Of a DNA stretch of 64,000 bases, positions 55,598 through 63,430 are shown piece after piece. Location: positions 930,001-994,000 of the forward strand of contig NZ_BMCP01000001.1 in the NCBI RefSeq assembly GCF_014635245.1. The letters run 5' to 3'. Made by a program: the position numbers and the translations under genes. The notes below the pieces were generated by a model, which saw only the letters and a program-made list of their open reading frames with translations, had not been told where the DNA came from and searched no databases. Origin of the DNA: Agaricicola taiwanensis. GTDB taxonomy: Bacteria > Pseudomonadota > Alphaproteobacteria > Rhizobiales > Methylopilaceae. How positions within the stretch are numbered: the first letter of the stretch is position 1; every line of letters begins with the position of its first letter.

Positions 55598-55613
55598 GAG
55601 CCGCATAACAACG

Positions 55614-55647
55614 TCGGGCCGCCGGTGCTGATGCGCCCACGGCCCGA
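55614..55647 (+). terminator. Stem-loop after the Na/Pi gene
   Basis: TCGGGCCG (55614-55621) pairs with CGGCCCGA (55640-55647) around an 18-base loop, followed by TCTTTCG. It may end transcription from both sides, as bfr converges. Confidence 0.45.
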
Positions 55648-55669
55648 TCTTTCGCGATATTGAGGATGC

Positions 55670-56149
55670 TCAGTCTTCGAGGCCGCCCATGTGCTTCTGA
55701 GCATAAAGCTGCACACCGAGCTGCTCCACGAGGTTCAGCTGGGTTTCCAGGAAGTCGATATGGCCTTCCTCGTCCTGCACCAGCTTGATGAAAAGCTCGC
55801 GGCTGGCGAGATCGCCGGCTTCAAGGCAGTATCCCGCAGCTTCGGTATAGAGATTGCGGGCCTCATGCTCGGCCGCCAGATCACACTCGAGAAGTTCCTT
55901 GATGTCCTGCCCGATGCGCAGCGGATCGAGCACCTGCATGTTCGGGAAACCTTCAAGGAACAAAATGCGATCCACGAACTTATCGGCGTGGTGCATCTCC
56001 TCGATGGACTCCTCACGCCATTTCTTGGCCAGCTCCTTGTATCCCCAATCGTCGAGGATGCGGTAATGCAGCCAATATTGGTTGATGGCGGTCAGCTCCG
56101 ACCTGAGCCCACGGTTGAGATATTCGATGACCTTCGCGTCACCCTTCAT
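55670..56149 (-). CDS. bfr: Bacterioferritin
   Basis: This 159-aa protein stores iron. All expected ferroxidase residues are in place at standard positions: E18, E51, H54, E94, E127, H130; Met52 is the haem ligand (EEMHHADK). ATG 56149 gives this standard numbering; a longer frame has five extra residues. A perfect Irr box lies 27-43 bases upstream. Confidence 0.97.
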   Translation of the reverse strand: MKGDAKVIEYLNRGLRSELTAINQYWLHYRILDDWGYKELAKKWREESIEEMHHADKFVDRILFLEGFPNMQVLDPLRIGQDIKELLECDLAAEHEARNLYTEAAGYCLEAGDLASRELFIKLVQDEEGHIDFLETQLNLVEQLGVQLYAQKHMGGLED

Positions 56150-56175
56150 GGCATGCCTCCGCATCGCGCAACTGA

Positions 56176-56192
56176 TTTAGAAGCGTTCTAAA
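56176..56192. promoter_or_regulatory. Irr-type iron control box (bfr)
   Basis: TTTAGAAGCGTTCTAAA is a perfect palindrome (7-3-7) matching the iron control element bound by Irr in rhizobia. It lies 27 bases before the bfr start, where Irr would block transcription under iron limitation. Confidence 0.9.
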
Positions 56193-56216
56193 CTAGCGCG
56201 GGCGGTCCGGCAAGCC

Positions 56217-56456
56217 TTATTCGGCGGCTTCGACGAAGGCATTGGCCGCGACGGCGGCGGGGCAGGCGTCGCAGGCATCGGGGCAGGCGGCCCCGACATC
56301 CTTCATGATGGCGCGAATGGTGTGGGCGCAGCGGCCGCACTGGGGACTGCACCCCAGGCAGCGATAAACCTGTCCTGCGGTCCGCGGACCATCATTCGCA
56401 GAACAGACCTCTCGAATGGCCTTCGCGCTTATGACGTTGCAAGAACAGACGATCAT
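56217..56456 (-). CDS. bfd: Bacterioferritin-associated ferredoxin
   Basis: This 79-aa [2Fe-2S] protein reduces bacterioferritin iron so it can be released. It has Cys4 and Cys6 (CSC) and CGRC at about 40-43, the Bfd cluster pattern. The C-terminal tail is Cys/Ala-rich (CPDACDACPAA), an extension beyond the usual 64 residues. ATG 56456 begins at the conserved MIVCSCN. Its own Irr-like box is upstream. It is separated from bfr by the bfr promoter. Confidence 0.9.
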   Translation of the reverse strand: MIVCSCNVISAKAIREVCSANDGPRTAGQVYRCLGCSPQCGRCAHTIRAIMKDVGAACPDACDACPAAVAANAFVEAAE

Positions 56457-56505
56457 AAAGAGATCCAAAGGCGGCACTGTGGCCGCATGGTTCGTTTACT
56501 CGCAG

Positions 56506-56522
56506 TTTAGAAATAGTCTAAA
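56506..56522. promoter_or_regulatory. Irr-type iron control box (bfd)
   Basis: TTTAGAAATAGTCTAAA is a palindrome with one mismatch to the Irr element (TTTAGAA-N3-TTCTAAA), flanked by matching G and C. It lies 50-66 bases before the bfd start. Opposed to the divergent PdhS end, only bfd would be affected. Confidence 0.8.
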
Positions 56523-56603
56523 CTACTGATTTCATTATGAAAATCGCCGAGAACGATCGCGGAGTCAACCATTGCGGGTGCGACCGGCCCGCGCAGCCGG
56601 TCA

Positions 56604-59600
56604 CTATTCCGCAAGCACGCGCGTGGGCGGAAAGATAACTTCCACCAGCGTGCCGGAGCCGGCGGCGCTCTGGATGGCGAAGGTCGCCCGGTTGGCCTCC
56701 GTCAGGGCCTTGGTCAGCGGAAGGCCGAGCCCTGTGCCGTCACCGCGGCCGGATGTGGGAATTTGCCGAAACGGCTCCAGCGCGGCCGCGATATCCTTTT
56801 CGTTCATGCCGATGCCGGTGTCCCGCACGCGGATAACCGCCTGGCCGAGATCGGTGAGGGCGGTGGAGATGATCACCTGGCCGCCGGCGGGCGTGAACTT
56901 GATGGCATTGGACAGAAGGTTGAGCGCGATCTGGCGCACGCTGCGCTCATCCGCCACCACCGCCGGCAGCTTTGCCGCAAGGCTGGTACGGACGATGACC
57001 ATGGCGGAGTTTGCCTGCGGCTGCATCAGTCCGACGGCCGTCGTCACCACATCGTTGAGCTGGAGGCTGGTGAAGGCGAGGTCCAGCCGTCCGGCCTCGA
57101 TCTTGGACAGATCAAGAAGATCATTGACCAGGCTGATGACATGCTGGCCCGAGGTATGGATATCGCGAAGATAGTCCCGGTAGCGATCGGTGCCGATGGG
57201 GCCGAAGCGCTCCTCCATCATGACCTCGGCGAAGCCGAGAATGGCATTCAGCGGGGTGCGAATTTCATGGCTGATGCGGGCGAGAAAGTCAGACTTCTGG
57301 GCGCTCGTGGTCTCGGCATGGCTTTTGGCCACCTTGAGCTCTTCCTCGGCCTTCTTGAACTGCGTGATGTCGCGCAGGACAGCACAGAACTTGGCATTGG
57401 CATCATCGCCGAGGCGGCCAATGGTCATGAACAGCGGAATGGAGCCGCCGCGCCGCGCGATGCCGAGCACTTCACGGCCGTCGTTCAGAAGTGCCGCGAC
57501 ACCATGGGCGCGCAGCCCTTCGATATAATCCAGCGCCGTATTATGGCTTTCGGTGGAGAGCAGCAGCGTGAGGCTGCGGCCTGTCAATTCTGCCGATTCA
57601 TATCCGAACAGCGCTTCAGCGCTGCGGTTGATGGATTCGATGCGCCCCTCGGCGTCCAGCACGACCACGCCGTCGGTCGCGGTGTCGAGAATGGCGGAGA
57701 GCTCCCGGATCTTGCGTTCGGCCTGCGCCTTGCCGGCTTCCGCCGCGGCGGCCTCCGTTGCGGCGGGTGCAAGAAGTGGTTTGTCGACGACGCGGAATGT
57801 CAGGAGGCTGGCCGGCTCGCCGTTCCAGTCGACCTGCTTCAGGTGGCATTCGGCGGGAAGGATGACGCCGTCCTGGCGCTTGAGACGAAAGCCGGCGGTT
57901 GATCCTTGGGCCTCAGGTGACTCGAACAATTGGTCGACACCATCACCCGAAAGGGCGTCAAGGTCGCTATAGCCGGTCAGGTCATGGAAGGCGCGATTGG
58001 CATAGATGGGCACACCGCCCCGGTGAAGCAGAACGGCGACGGGTAGGGCATCCAGCAGCCGGCGGTCGTCTTGCCCGGCGCCCGCCGTGACGGAAACATC
58101 GGTTTCTCCTGCAGGAGCGGCATCGGGAGCCTTGGCCTGAGGAGGGGCCTCATGCACCCGCTTTGCCGGCACGGGCGTTAGCTGTGTCACCCGGCTTCGT
58201 GACATCGGCATCGGCAGCCGCGACGGCTCAACCTGCTTCGTCGATGAACCGGCTCGCGAGCCCAGCGTGCGCGCGATTTCCCGAAACGCATGGCGCTCGC
58301 TGTTGGACAGCGGCGGCCGGCCATTGTCACGCTGCTCCGGGAAGGGAACAACGGCGGCGGGCTCAGGCGTGGCATCAGCGAACATATCTTCAGGGCCCGC
58401 TTCAGCCGGCGCCACGACCGGCACGACAGGTGCCTCGGCCACGTCGGGCTGGACTTCGGACTCGGTCACAGGCTGCGGCTCAGGTTCAGCCATGACCGGC
58501 TTGTCGGCTTGAACCGCTTGAGGTTCACGGCAGACGCCGAAGCCTCGGAAGCCCTTGAAGACGCGTTCCCGGTCATAGACCGGCAGACCAGCGAGATCGA
58601 TCGGCACCAAAAGGTCGTCACCAAGCGGCCAGGTGATCGTGATGCCGCTCCAGGTGTCCTGGCGCTCCAGCACACGTGAAAGCTTGCCTTCCCGGTCAAA
58701 GCCGAACTCACCGGCAAGGTCGCTCCACGAGCGGCCGAGCAAACGATCGAGATCCTGTCGCACCGTCTGGGCAAATTCCGACGACAATAGCGTCAGTGCG
58801 CCAGCCTCATCCGCCTGCCACACAAAGCGCAGCGGCCGCTTCTGCGGCTGCGCAGCGGCGGAGACCTCGGCGGCAGCCCCTTCACTGCCGCCGCCGCCCG
58901 GATGTGCGTCGGCGGAAACAGGTTCAGGTTGCGTTTCGTCCGCGGCCTTAGCCTCGCTGGCGTCCTTCAGCGGTTCGACTGAAGCCGGCGCCTCTTGCTC
59001 GGCCTCATCCAAAAGATCCTCAGCGGCGTCTCCCGCGTCAGGTTGGCCGGAAGAGATGGCCGTTGCCCTGTTGGCCTCGACATCAGCCATGACGTCGTCG
59101 TGCGCAGTCGGCGTCTCCTCGAAAGAAGGGGCCTGCTCAGCCGTGGAGGTGCTCTCCGGCGGCGGGACGTTGGTTTCCTCCAGGGCCGGTGCCGCGGATA
59201 TCTCTTCGGCCGTTTCGGTGCCCTTGAGATCAGGCGATTCAGCCGGCCCCTCCATGACGGAGGGTGCGGCACCGACGCGCCGCGGCAGGACGGCGTCGAG
59301 CGCGACCAACACCAAGGCACCCGATCCGTCGGCAAGCCGCGCACGCTGCGCCCGCACGGTCACCGGGCGAAGCCCCCCGAGCCGAAGCCGAACCAGGCGG
59401 GGCGCACCGAAGCCCACCTGGGCGCCGAGCCGCCGCACCTGCTCGGTCAGCAGGGCCGACAGCTGGCCTGACGGACCGACGCCGAACACCGCCCCACCCG
59501 CAACTGTGCTGCCGAAAAGCCGATCTCCTGTCGGCGAAAGGGCGATCGCCACGCCCTTCTCGCCCCCGAAAGGGGCAAGGGCTGGGTCGGTGACGAAAAT

Positions 59601-59615
59601 ATCCTCAGATGACAT
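56604..59615 (-). CDS. PAS-containing histidine kinase, PdhS/PleC-like
   Basis: This 1003-aa kinase has an N-terminal region of about 500 residues that is acidic and Pro/Ala-rich (disordered-like), two PAS domains (about 505-600 and 630-740; LDTATDGVVVLDAEGRIESI in the second), and the dimerisation helix HEIRTPLNAILGFAEV (His about 779), followed by LLSNAIKF, DTGIGM and GDGTGLGLPL ATP-binding boxes. The H-box neighbourhood is close to PdhS, PleC and DivJ, cell-cycle kinases acting on DivK. No membrane segment is seen, so it is cytoplasmic. Function is inferred by similarity. Confidence 0.8.
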   Translation of the reverse strand: MSSEDIFVTDPALAPFGGEKGVAIALSPTGDRLFGSTVAGGAVFGVGPSGQLSALLTEQVRRLGAQVGFGAPRLVRLRLGGLRPVTVRAQRARLADGSGALVLVALDAVLPRRVGAAPSVMEGPAESPDLKGTETAEEISAAPALEETNVPPPESTSTAEQAPSFEETPTAHDDVMADVEANRATAISSGQPDAGDAAEDLLDEAEQEAPASVEPLKDASEAKAADETQPEPVSADAHPGGGGSEGAAAEVSAAAQPQKRPLRFVWQADEAGALTLLSSEFAQTVRQDLDRLLGRSWSDLAGEFGFDREGKLSRVLERQDTWSGITITWPLGDDLLVPIDLAGLPVYDRERVFKGFRGFGVCREPQAVQADKPVMAEPEPQPVTESEVQPDVAEAPVVPVVAPAEAGPEDMFADATPEPAAVVPFPEQRDNGRPPLSNSERHAFREIARTLGSRAGSSTKQVEPSRLPMPMSRSRVTQLTPVPAKRVHEAPPQAKAPDAAPAGETDVSVTAGAGQDDRRLLDALPVAVLLHRGGVPIYANRAFHDLTGYSDLDALSGDGVDQLFESPEAQGSTAGFRLKRQDGVILPAECHLKQVDWNGEPASLLTFRVVDKPLLAPAATEAAAAEAGKAQAERKIRELSAILDTATDGVVVLDAEGRIESINRSAEALFGYESAELTGRSLTLLLSTESHNTALDYIEGLRAHGVAALLNDGREVLGIARRGGSIPLFMTIGRLGDDANAKFCAVLRDITQFKKAEEELKVAKSHAETTSAQKSDFLARISHEIRTPLNAILGFAEVMMEERFGPIGTDRYRDYLRDIHTSGQHVISLVNDLLDLSKIEAGRLDLAFTSLQLNDVVTTAVGLMQPQANSAMVIVRTSLAAKLPAVVADERSVRQIALNLLSNAIKFTPAGGQVIISTALTDLGQAVIRVRDTGIGMNEKDIAAALEPFRQIPTSGRGDGTGLGLPLTKALTEANRATFAIQSAAGSGTLVEVIFPPTRVLAE

Positions 59616-59775
59616 GGTCTCTGGTAAGATCGCTGTTGTCGGGCCGGCATTCCAAGCCCGGATTTTTCGTTAACCTATTATTAAGGCAAGGTGTTCGGCG
59701 GGTCCACGAGACTCTGATGGCAAAACACCGAAGGATGCGAAGAAGGTAAACGCCACTCATGTGAGGGGAGAGAGC

Positions 59776-60159
59776 ATGACAGACAAAATCGGCATGGACG
59801 GCGAGATTCCCGCGGCGGTTCGGGAGGCGGCCGAGAAGTCGATTTCCGAGGCGCGCAAGGCCGTCGAGCGTATGCTCGACATGACCCGGGACAACATGAC
59901 GGCTGCCGAGGCGCGCGGTGCCTCGATCCGCGCCGACGGCCAGGCCATAAGTCAGAAGGTCATGACCTTCACCCAGGCAAACATTCAGTCGGCTTTCGAT
60001 CTTGCCGAACGGATGGCCCGAGCCAAATCGGTGGAAGAGATGATGCGCCTGCAAGCCGAATACGCCGCGCGGCAGGCAAGCAACGCAAGCCAGCAGGCAC
60101 AGGAACTGGGATCGGCCGGAGCTCGCCTGACCGAAAGCATGATAAAGCCCCGCGGCTGA
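59776..60159 (+). CDS. Phasin-family protein 1
   Basis: This 127-aa helical protein has phasin features: amphipathic repeats with AVREAAEKSISEARKAVERM and QANIQSAFDLAERMARAKS. It coats polyhydroxybutyrate granules. ATG 59776 has a GGGGAGAG SD; a start five codons upstream is in frame. The second phasin follows. Confidence 0.8.
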   Translation: MTDKIGMDGEIPAAVREAAEKSISEARKAVERMLDMTRDNMTAAEARGASIRADGQAISQKVMTFTQANIQSAFDLAERMARAKSVEEMMRLQAEYAARQASNASQQAQELGSAGARLTESMIKPRG

Positions 60160-60170
60160 CGACCCGATGA

Positions 60171-60203
60171 TTGTGCGGCGCGGTTTTGTGTTGCACCGCA
60201 CAA
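60171..60203. promoter_or_regulatory. Inverted repeat between the phasin genes
   Basis: TTGTGCGGCGC (60171-60181) and GCACCGCACAA (60193-60203) are inverted copies of one 11-mer with one mismatch. They stand about 125 bases before the second phasin start, and could be a binding site for a PHB-responsive repressor (PhaR-type) or a stem-loop in the 3' end of the first gene. Confidence 0.45.
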
Positions 60204-60328
60204 ATTCTCTTGTAGATTGCAGGGGCGGGTTGCGGCCCGTCGAAAAGGCGCCCGTTACACGGCAGATGAGCGGCGCCGGAATAAAAGCCGTGATTTTCCC
60301 CTGTCTTTCAACGTGAGGTGACATCAAG

Positions 60329-60787
60329 ATGGCAAACGTCAAGGCAACGGCAAAAGCAGACGAATTGGCAACAGAAACCGCCGCGGCGCCCAAGGTCGAG
60401 GTGCCGGAGGCGATCCGGACCGTGGCCGAGAAGAGCGTCGCGCAGGCAAAGTCCAATTATGATGCTTTGCGCACTTCGGCCGAGGATACGTCGGACCGCA
60501 TCGAGGAAAGTTACCTGACCGCCAACAAGGGTGCGGCCGAGTTGCGCGTGAAGGCTTTGGAAGCCACTCGCGACAACTTCAATGCGGTCTTCGATCTGGC
60601 GGTGGCTCTCACGAATGCCAAATCGCTGAGCGAAGCTGTTGAGCTCCAGACGACCCATGTCCGCAAGCAGTTTGAAGCCTTTACCGCCCAGTCCAAGGAT
60701 CTGGCGCAGCTTGCCGGGCGGATCGCGACCGATACGGCCAAACCCTACCAGGACCTCGCTGCCAAGAGCATGTCCCTCGGCAGGTAA
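60329..60787 (+). CDS. Phasin-family protein 2
   Basis: This 152-aa protein has the phasin 2 pattern: IRTVAEKSVAQAKSNYDAL, ESYLTANKGAAELRVKALE, FDLAVALTNAKSLSEAVEL, QTTHVRKQFEAFTAQSK. It is longer than the first phasin and probably the major granule coat protein. ATG 60329 lies 170 bases after phasin 1 with its own promoter space. Confidence 0.85.
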   Translation: MANVKATAKADELATETAAAPKVEVPEAIRTVAEKSVAQAKSNYDALRTSAEDTSDRIEESYLTANKGAAELRVKALEATRDNFNAVFDLAVALTNAKSLSEAVELQTTHVRKQFEAFTAQSKDLAQLAGRIATDTAKPYQDLAAKSMSLGR

Positions 60788-60809
60788 TCCTGATCAAGGT
60801 CTGCAACAG

Positions 60810-60833
60810 GAAACCCGGCGTTTGCCGGGTTTC
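60810..60833 (+). terminator. Hairpin after the second phasin
   Basis: GAAACCCGGC and GCCGGGTTTC pair over ten bases around a GTTT loop, 22 bases past the stop. Only a short T-run is present inside the stem, so termination strength is uncertain. Confidence 0.6.
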
Positions 60834-60888
60834 AGATCAGGCGAAGCGGCGCGACGCGCAGCCTCCACGCGGAGGCGCAATCTCCACT

Positions 60889-61398
60889 CTACGCGCTCTC
60901 CGAGGATGATCTTCCATCAAGATCGAGGACGACATGATCTTCGTCGTCGTGATCGATGATTGCGCCCCGGGCAAGACCGTAGGTCGCCATATAGCGTCCG
61001 AAGAACCCGTTGACCTGAAGCGCGCGGTCCACCAGAAGCTCGGCATAGTGGCCGACGACGATATAGATCTTGCCGTCCACCTCCACCACGAGAGCGTCGG
61101 TCGTTGATCCGCTGAGAATTCGGGCCTCGCCATCCTCGATCTTGTCGACCAGTTCGCCCACGGTGGCGATCTTCGTTTCGCTGGGGCCGCTTTGAACATC
61201 CGGCGCAGGCAAGGCCTGCATGAGGATCGCGCTTCCGGGATCGACGACGCTCTCAGGCGCTTCATAGTTTCCCGTTACCGTGACCTCATCGAGGGTCTCA
61301 TCATCGCGAAGAGCCGCGCCCGCGGCGATCCGGAAAGCGTCTCCCGACCCGCTGTCGTCGACTAAGCTGTAGGTTGTCCCTTGGATCGAGATAGCCAC
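60889..61398 (-). CDS. Acidic protein of unknown function
   Basis: This 169-aa protein begins with a GTG after AGGAG (MAISIQGTTYSLVDDSGSGD). It is strongly acidic (EDGEARILSG; DDEDHVVLDLDG near the end), with a predicted beta pattern in the middle (VVEVDGKIYIVVGHYAELLV). No signal peptide or known motif is visible. The 256 bases up to the acetyltransferase gene hold no supported gene. Confidence 0.55.
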   Translation of the reverse strand: MAISIQGTTYSLVDDSGSGDAFRIAAGAALRDDETLDEVTVTGNYEAPESVVDPGSAILMQALPAPDVQSGPSETKIATVGELVDKIEDGEARILSGSTTDALVVEVDGKIYIVVGHYAELLVDRALQVNGFFGRYMATYGLARGAIIDHDDEDHVVLDLDGRSSSESA

Positions 61399-61654
61399 TC
61401 GCGTCTCCTAACCAAGCCATGACGTGCGAATGATTAACTTTCAATTTACCATGCTTCTGCCTCATTCCACAACAGAGAGAGCACCGCCGTGGAAACGGCC
61501 AGGAGGCCGATCGTCCAGCAGCTGCGGCGCGAAAACGCCATCTTCTGGCATCTTCTGGAATGGGTGCCAGGACCAATTGCGCGGACGCCCGCCTTATGGC
61601 TTATCCTGAACTGCTTGCATCTCCCCGTTCCGCCTCGCTCCGACGGCCCGCAGA

Positions 61655-62167
61655 ATGACCGCAATGATCACGGCAGACATCATCGAAACCCGTCCCGGCC
61701 TTCGCGCGGATGCCACTCGCATCGCCCAGATCTATAACGAAGGCATCGAGGACCGCATCGCCACCTACGAAACCCGGCTGCGCAGCGTCGAGGATGTGGA
61801 GGCATGGTTCGACGCGGACTATCCGCTTGTTGTCGCGGAGCGGGGAGGGGTTATCGGTGCCTATGCGCTGGCAACGCCCTACCGTGCGCGCCCCTGCTAC
61901 GCCGGTGTCCGGGAATTTTCAATCTATGTGGCCAGGGAGATGCGAGGGCATGGATAAGGCCGCGCCGCCTTGACGGCTCTCATTCCGGCGGCGTGCGCCG
62001 ATGGTGCCTGGAAACTTCTCTCGCGCATCTTCCCGGAGAACATGGCGAGCCGGAAGCTCTGCGAGCAGCTTGGGTTTCGGGAGGTGGGCATCTACGAAAA
62101 GCACGCGCAGCTTGATGGGATCTGGCGCGATGTCGTGATCGTGGAGAAGCTGATCGCCGACGTCTGA
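61655..62167 (+). pseudogene. GNAT acetyltransferase gene interrupted by an in-frame TAA
   Basis: The open frame encodes a normal phosphinothricin-acetyltransferase/ArsN-like start (IIETRPGLRADATRIAQIYN, IATYETRLRSVEDVEAWF) up to FSIYVAREMRGHG, then TAA at 61955-61957, then continues in the same frame as GRAALTALIPAACADGAWKL and SRIFPENMASRKLCEQLGFREVG, the second half of the same GNAT domain (Q/RxxGxG/A motif interrupted exactly). The stop replaces one residue in the acetyl-CoA binding loop (GHG-x-GRAAL). No frame change is needed. It is a pseudogene, a sequencing error or a readthrough site. Confidence 0.8.
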
Positions 62168-62247
62168 CGGAAAGGTCGCACCTCCGATCGGGAACGACCC
62201 CCGGCGCGGAAACGTTGACCTCCCGATCAATTGAGGAGATGCGTCTT

Positions 62248-62412
62248 ATGGCCGACAACCACAGCCAGAAGCCCGACCGGGATCAGAACAAGGAGAAGAA
62301 CTCCAAGGAGCTCGACAAGGAAGTCAAAGACACCTTCCCGGCGAGCGATCCCCCCAGTTCGACGCAGCCGGGATCAGGCATCACCGGCGCCGAGGATAAA
62401 GGCCGGCGCTGA
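62248..62412 (+). CDS. Small hydrophilic protein, stress-type
   Basis: This 54-aa protein (MADNHSQKPDRDQNKEKNSK...) ends with the KDTFPASDPPSSTQPGSGI stretch seen in many rhizobial small proteins of unknown function. It is rich in Asp, Lys and Pro with no hydrophobic core, so likely unstructured. GAGGAG lies about ten bases before ATG 62248. No function known. Confidence 0.65.
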   Translation: MADNHSQKPDRDQNKEKNSKELDKEVKDTFPASDPPSSTQPGSGITGAEDKGRR

Positions 62413-62515
62413 ACTACACCAAGACGTGATGGGGCGGCCTGCGCCGCCTCGCTTTCCGAGCACTGTTTTCGTTCATATATGAGGAAGCGTTCCAGAAACC
62501 TTCCTTGCGATCGCA

Positions 62516-63265
62516 GTGCTGTCTCTTTTCAAAAACGTCCTCCTGTTTCTGACGCTCATCTTCTTTCTGCCACTGGGCTCGCATGCGGCCTGGTGGTGGA
62601 ACAGGGGATGGTCGGAACATTGGTCTGGCGCCGACTGGTCTTCGGCAAGGCTTCTCCCGCCGGCCGAAGATGTTGAGGGCGCGACCGTTCACGTCATGGC
62701 GGCGCGGGTAGGACGTTGGCGCGGCATCTTCGCTCATCATACCTGGATCGTCATCAAGCCGGCCGATGCGAGCCGTTACACGCGCTATGACGTGGTCGGC
62801 TGGGGAGCGCCGGTGCGGACCGACCACCGCGAGGCGGATGCACGATGGTTCGGCAACGATCCGGTGGTCTTGGTGAGCCTGAACGGCGAAGCTGCGGAAA
62901 AAGCCATACCTTCCATTCGCCGGGCGGTGGCCGGCTACCCCTTCGCTGGCTCAGGCAGCTACCGCGCCTGGCCCGGCCCCAACTCCAATACTTTCATTGC
63001 CCACGTTGCCCAGGCGGTGCCGGCGCTTGCGCCTGCGCTGCTGCCGACGGCTCTTGGAAAGGATTTTCGCAGCACGGGCTTCTTTGCCGGTTTCGCGCCC
63101 AGCGGACTTGGCATTCAGCTGTCCTATGACGGGCTCTTCGGCGTGACGGTCGGCTGGGTCGAAGGCCTGGAAGTCAACTTCCTCGGCGCAGTCGCTGGCC
63201 TCGATCTAAGGCGTCCTGCGATCAAGCTGCCCGGTTGGGGCCGGATCGGGCTCGCGCCGGCATGA
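62516..63265 (+). CDS. DUF3750-family membrane-associated protein
   Basis: This 249-aa protein starts with GTG and one hydrophobic segment (LFKNVLLFLTLIFFLPLG), followed by Trp-rich sequence (WWWNRGWSEHWSGADW) and a conserved-looking region (FAHHTWIVIKPADASRYTRYDVVGWG, split; AWPGPNSNTFIAHVAQ). This matches the DUF3750 layout. The PGPNSNTF motif with His may form an active site, by analogy to permuted NlpC/P60-like folds, but that is speculative. Confidence 0.7.
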   Translation: MLSLFKNVLLFLTLIFFLPLGSHAAWWWNRGWSEHWSGADWSSARLLPPAEDVEGATVHVMAARVGRWRGIFAHHTWIVIKPADASRYTRYDVVGWGAPVRTDHREADARWFGNDPVVLVSLNGEAAEKAIPSIRRAVAGYPFAGSGSYRAWPGPNSNTFIAHVAQAVPALAPALLPTALGKDFRSTGFFAGFAPSGLGIQLSYDGLFGVTVGWVEGLEVNFLGAVAGLDLRRPAIKLPGWGRIGLAPA

Positions 63266-63301
63266 CGACCGGGCTGTGCGGCTGAAAATCCTGAGAGAGG
63301 T

Positions 63302-63378
63302 TGGTACCACCGCCCCGGCTCGAACGGGGGACCCCTAGATCCACAATCTAGTGCTCTAACCAACTGAGCTACGGCGGC
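63302..63378 (-). tRNA. tRNA-His (anticodon GTG)
   Basis: A 77-base cloverleaf reads on the minus strand: acceptor GCCGCCG with CGGTGGT (two G-U pairs), D-stem after TAGCTC, anticodon stem CTAGA/TCTAG around TTGTGGA (anticodon GTG), a T-arm with GTTCGAG, discriminator A and encoded CCA. Most bacteria need G-1:C73 on tRNA-His; A73 fits the alphaproteobacterial exception. Confidence 0.92.
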
Positions 63379-63430
63379 CCAATCAGGATGGGGATCATTT
63401 AGGTGAAAATATCGCCGACGGCAAGACCCG

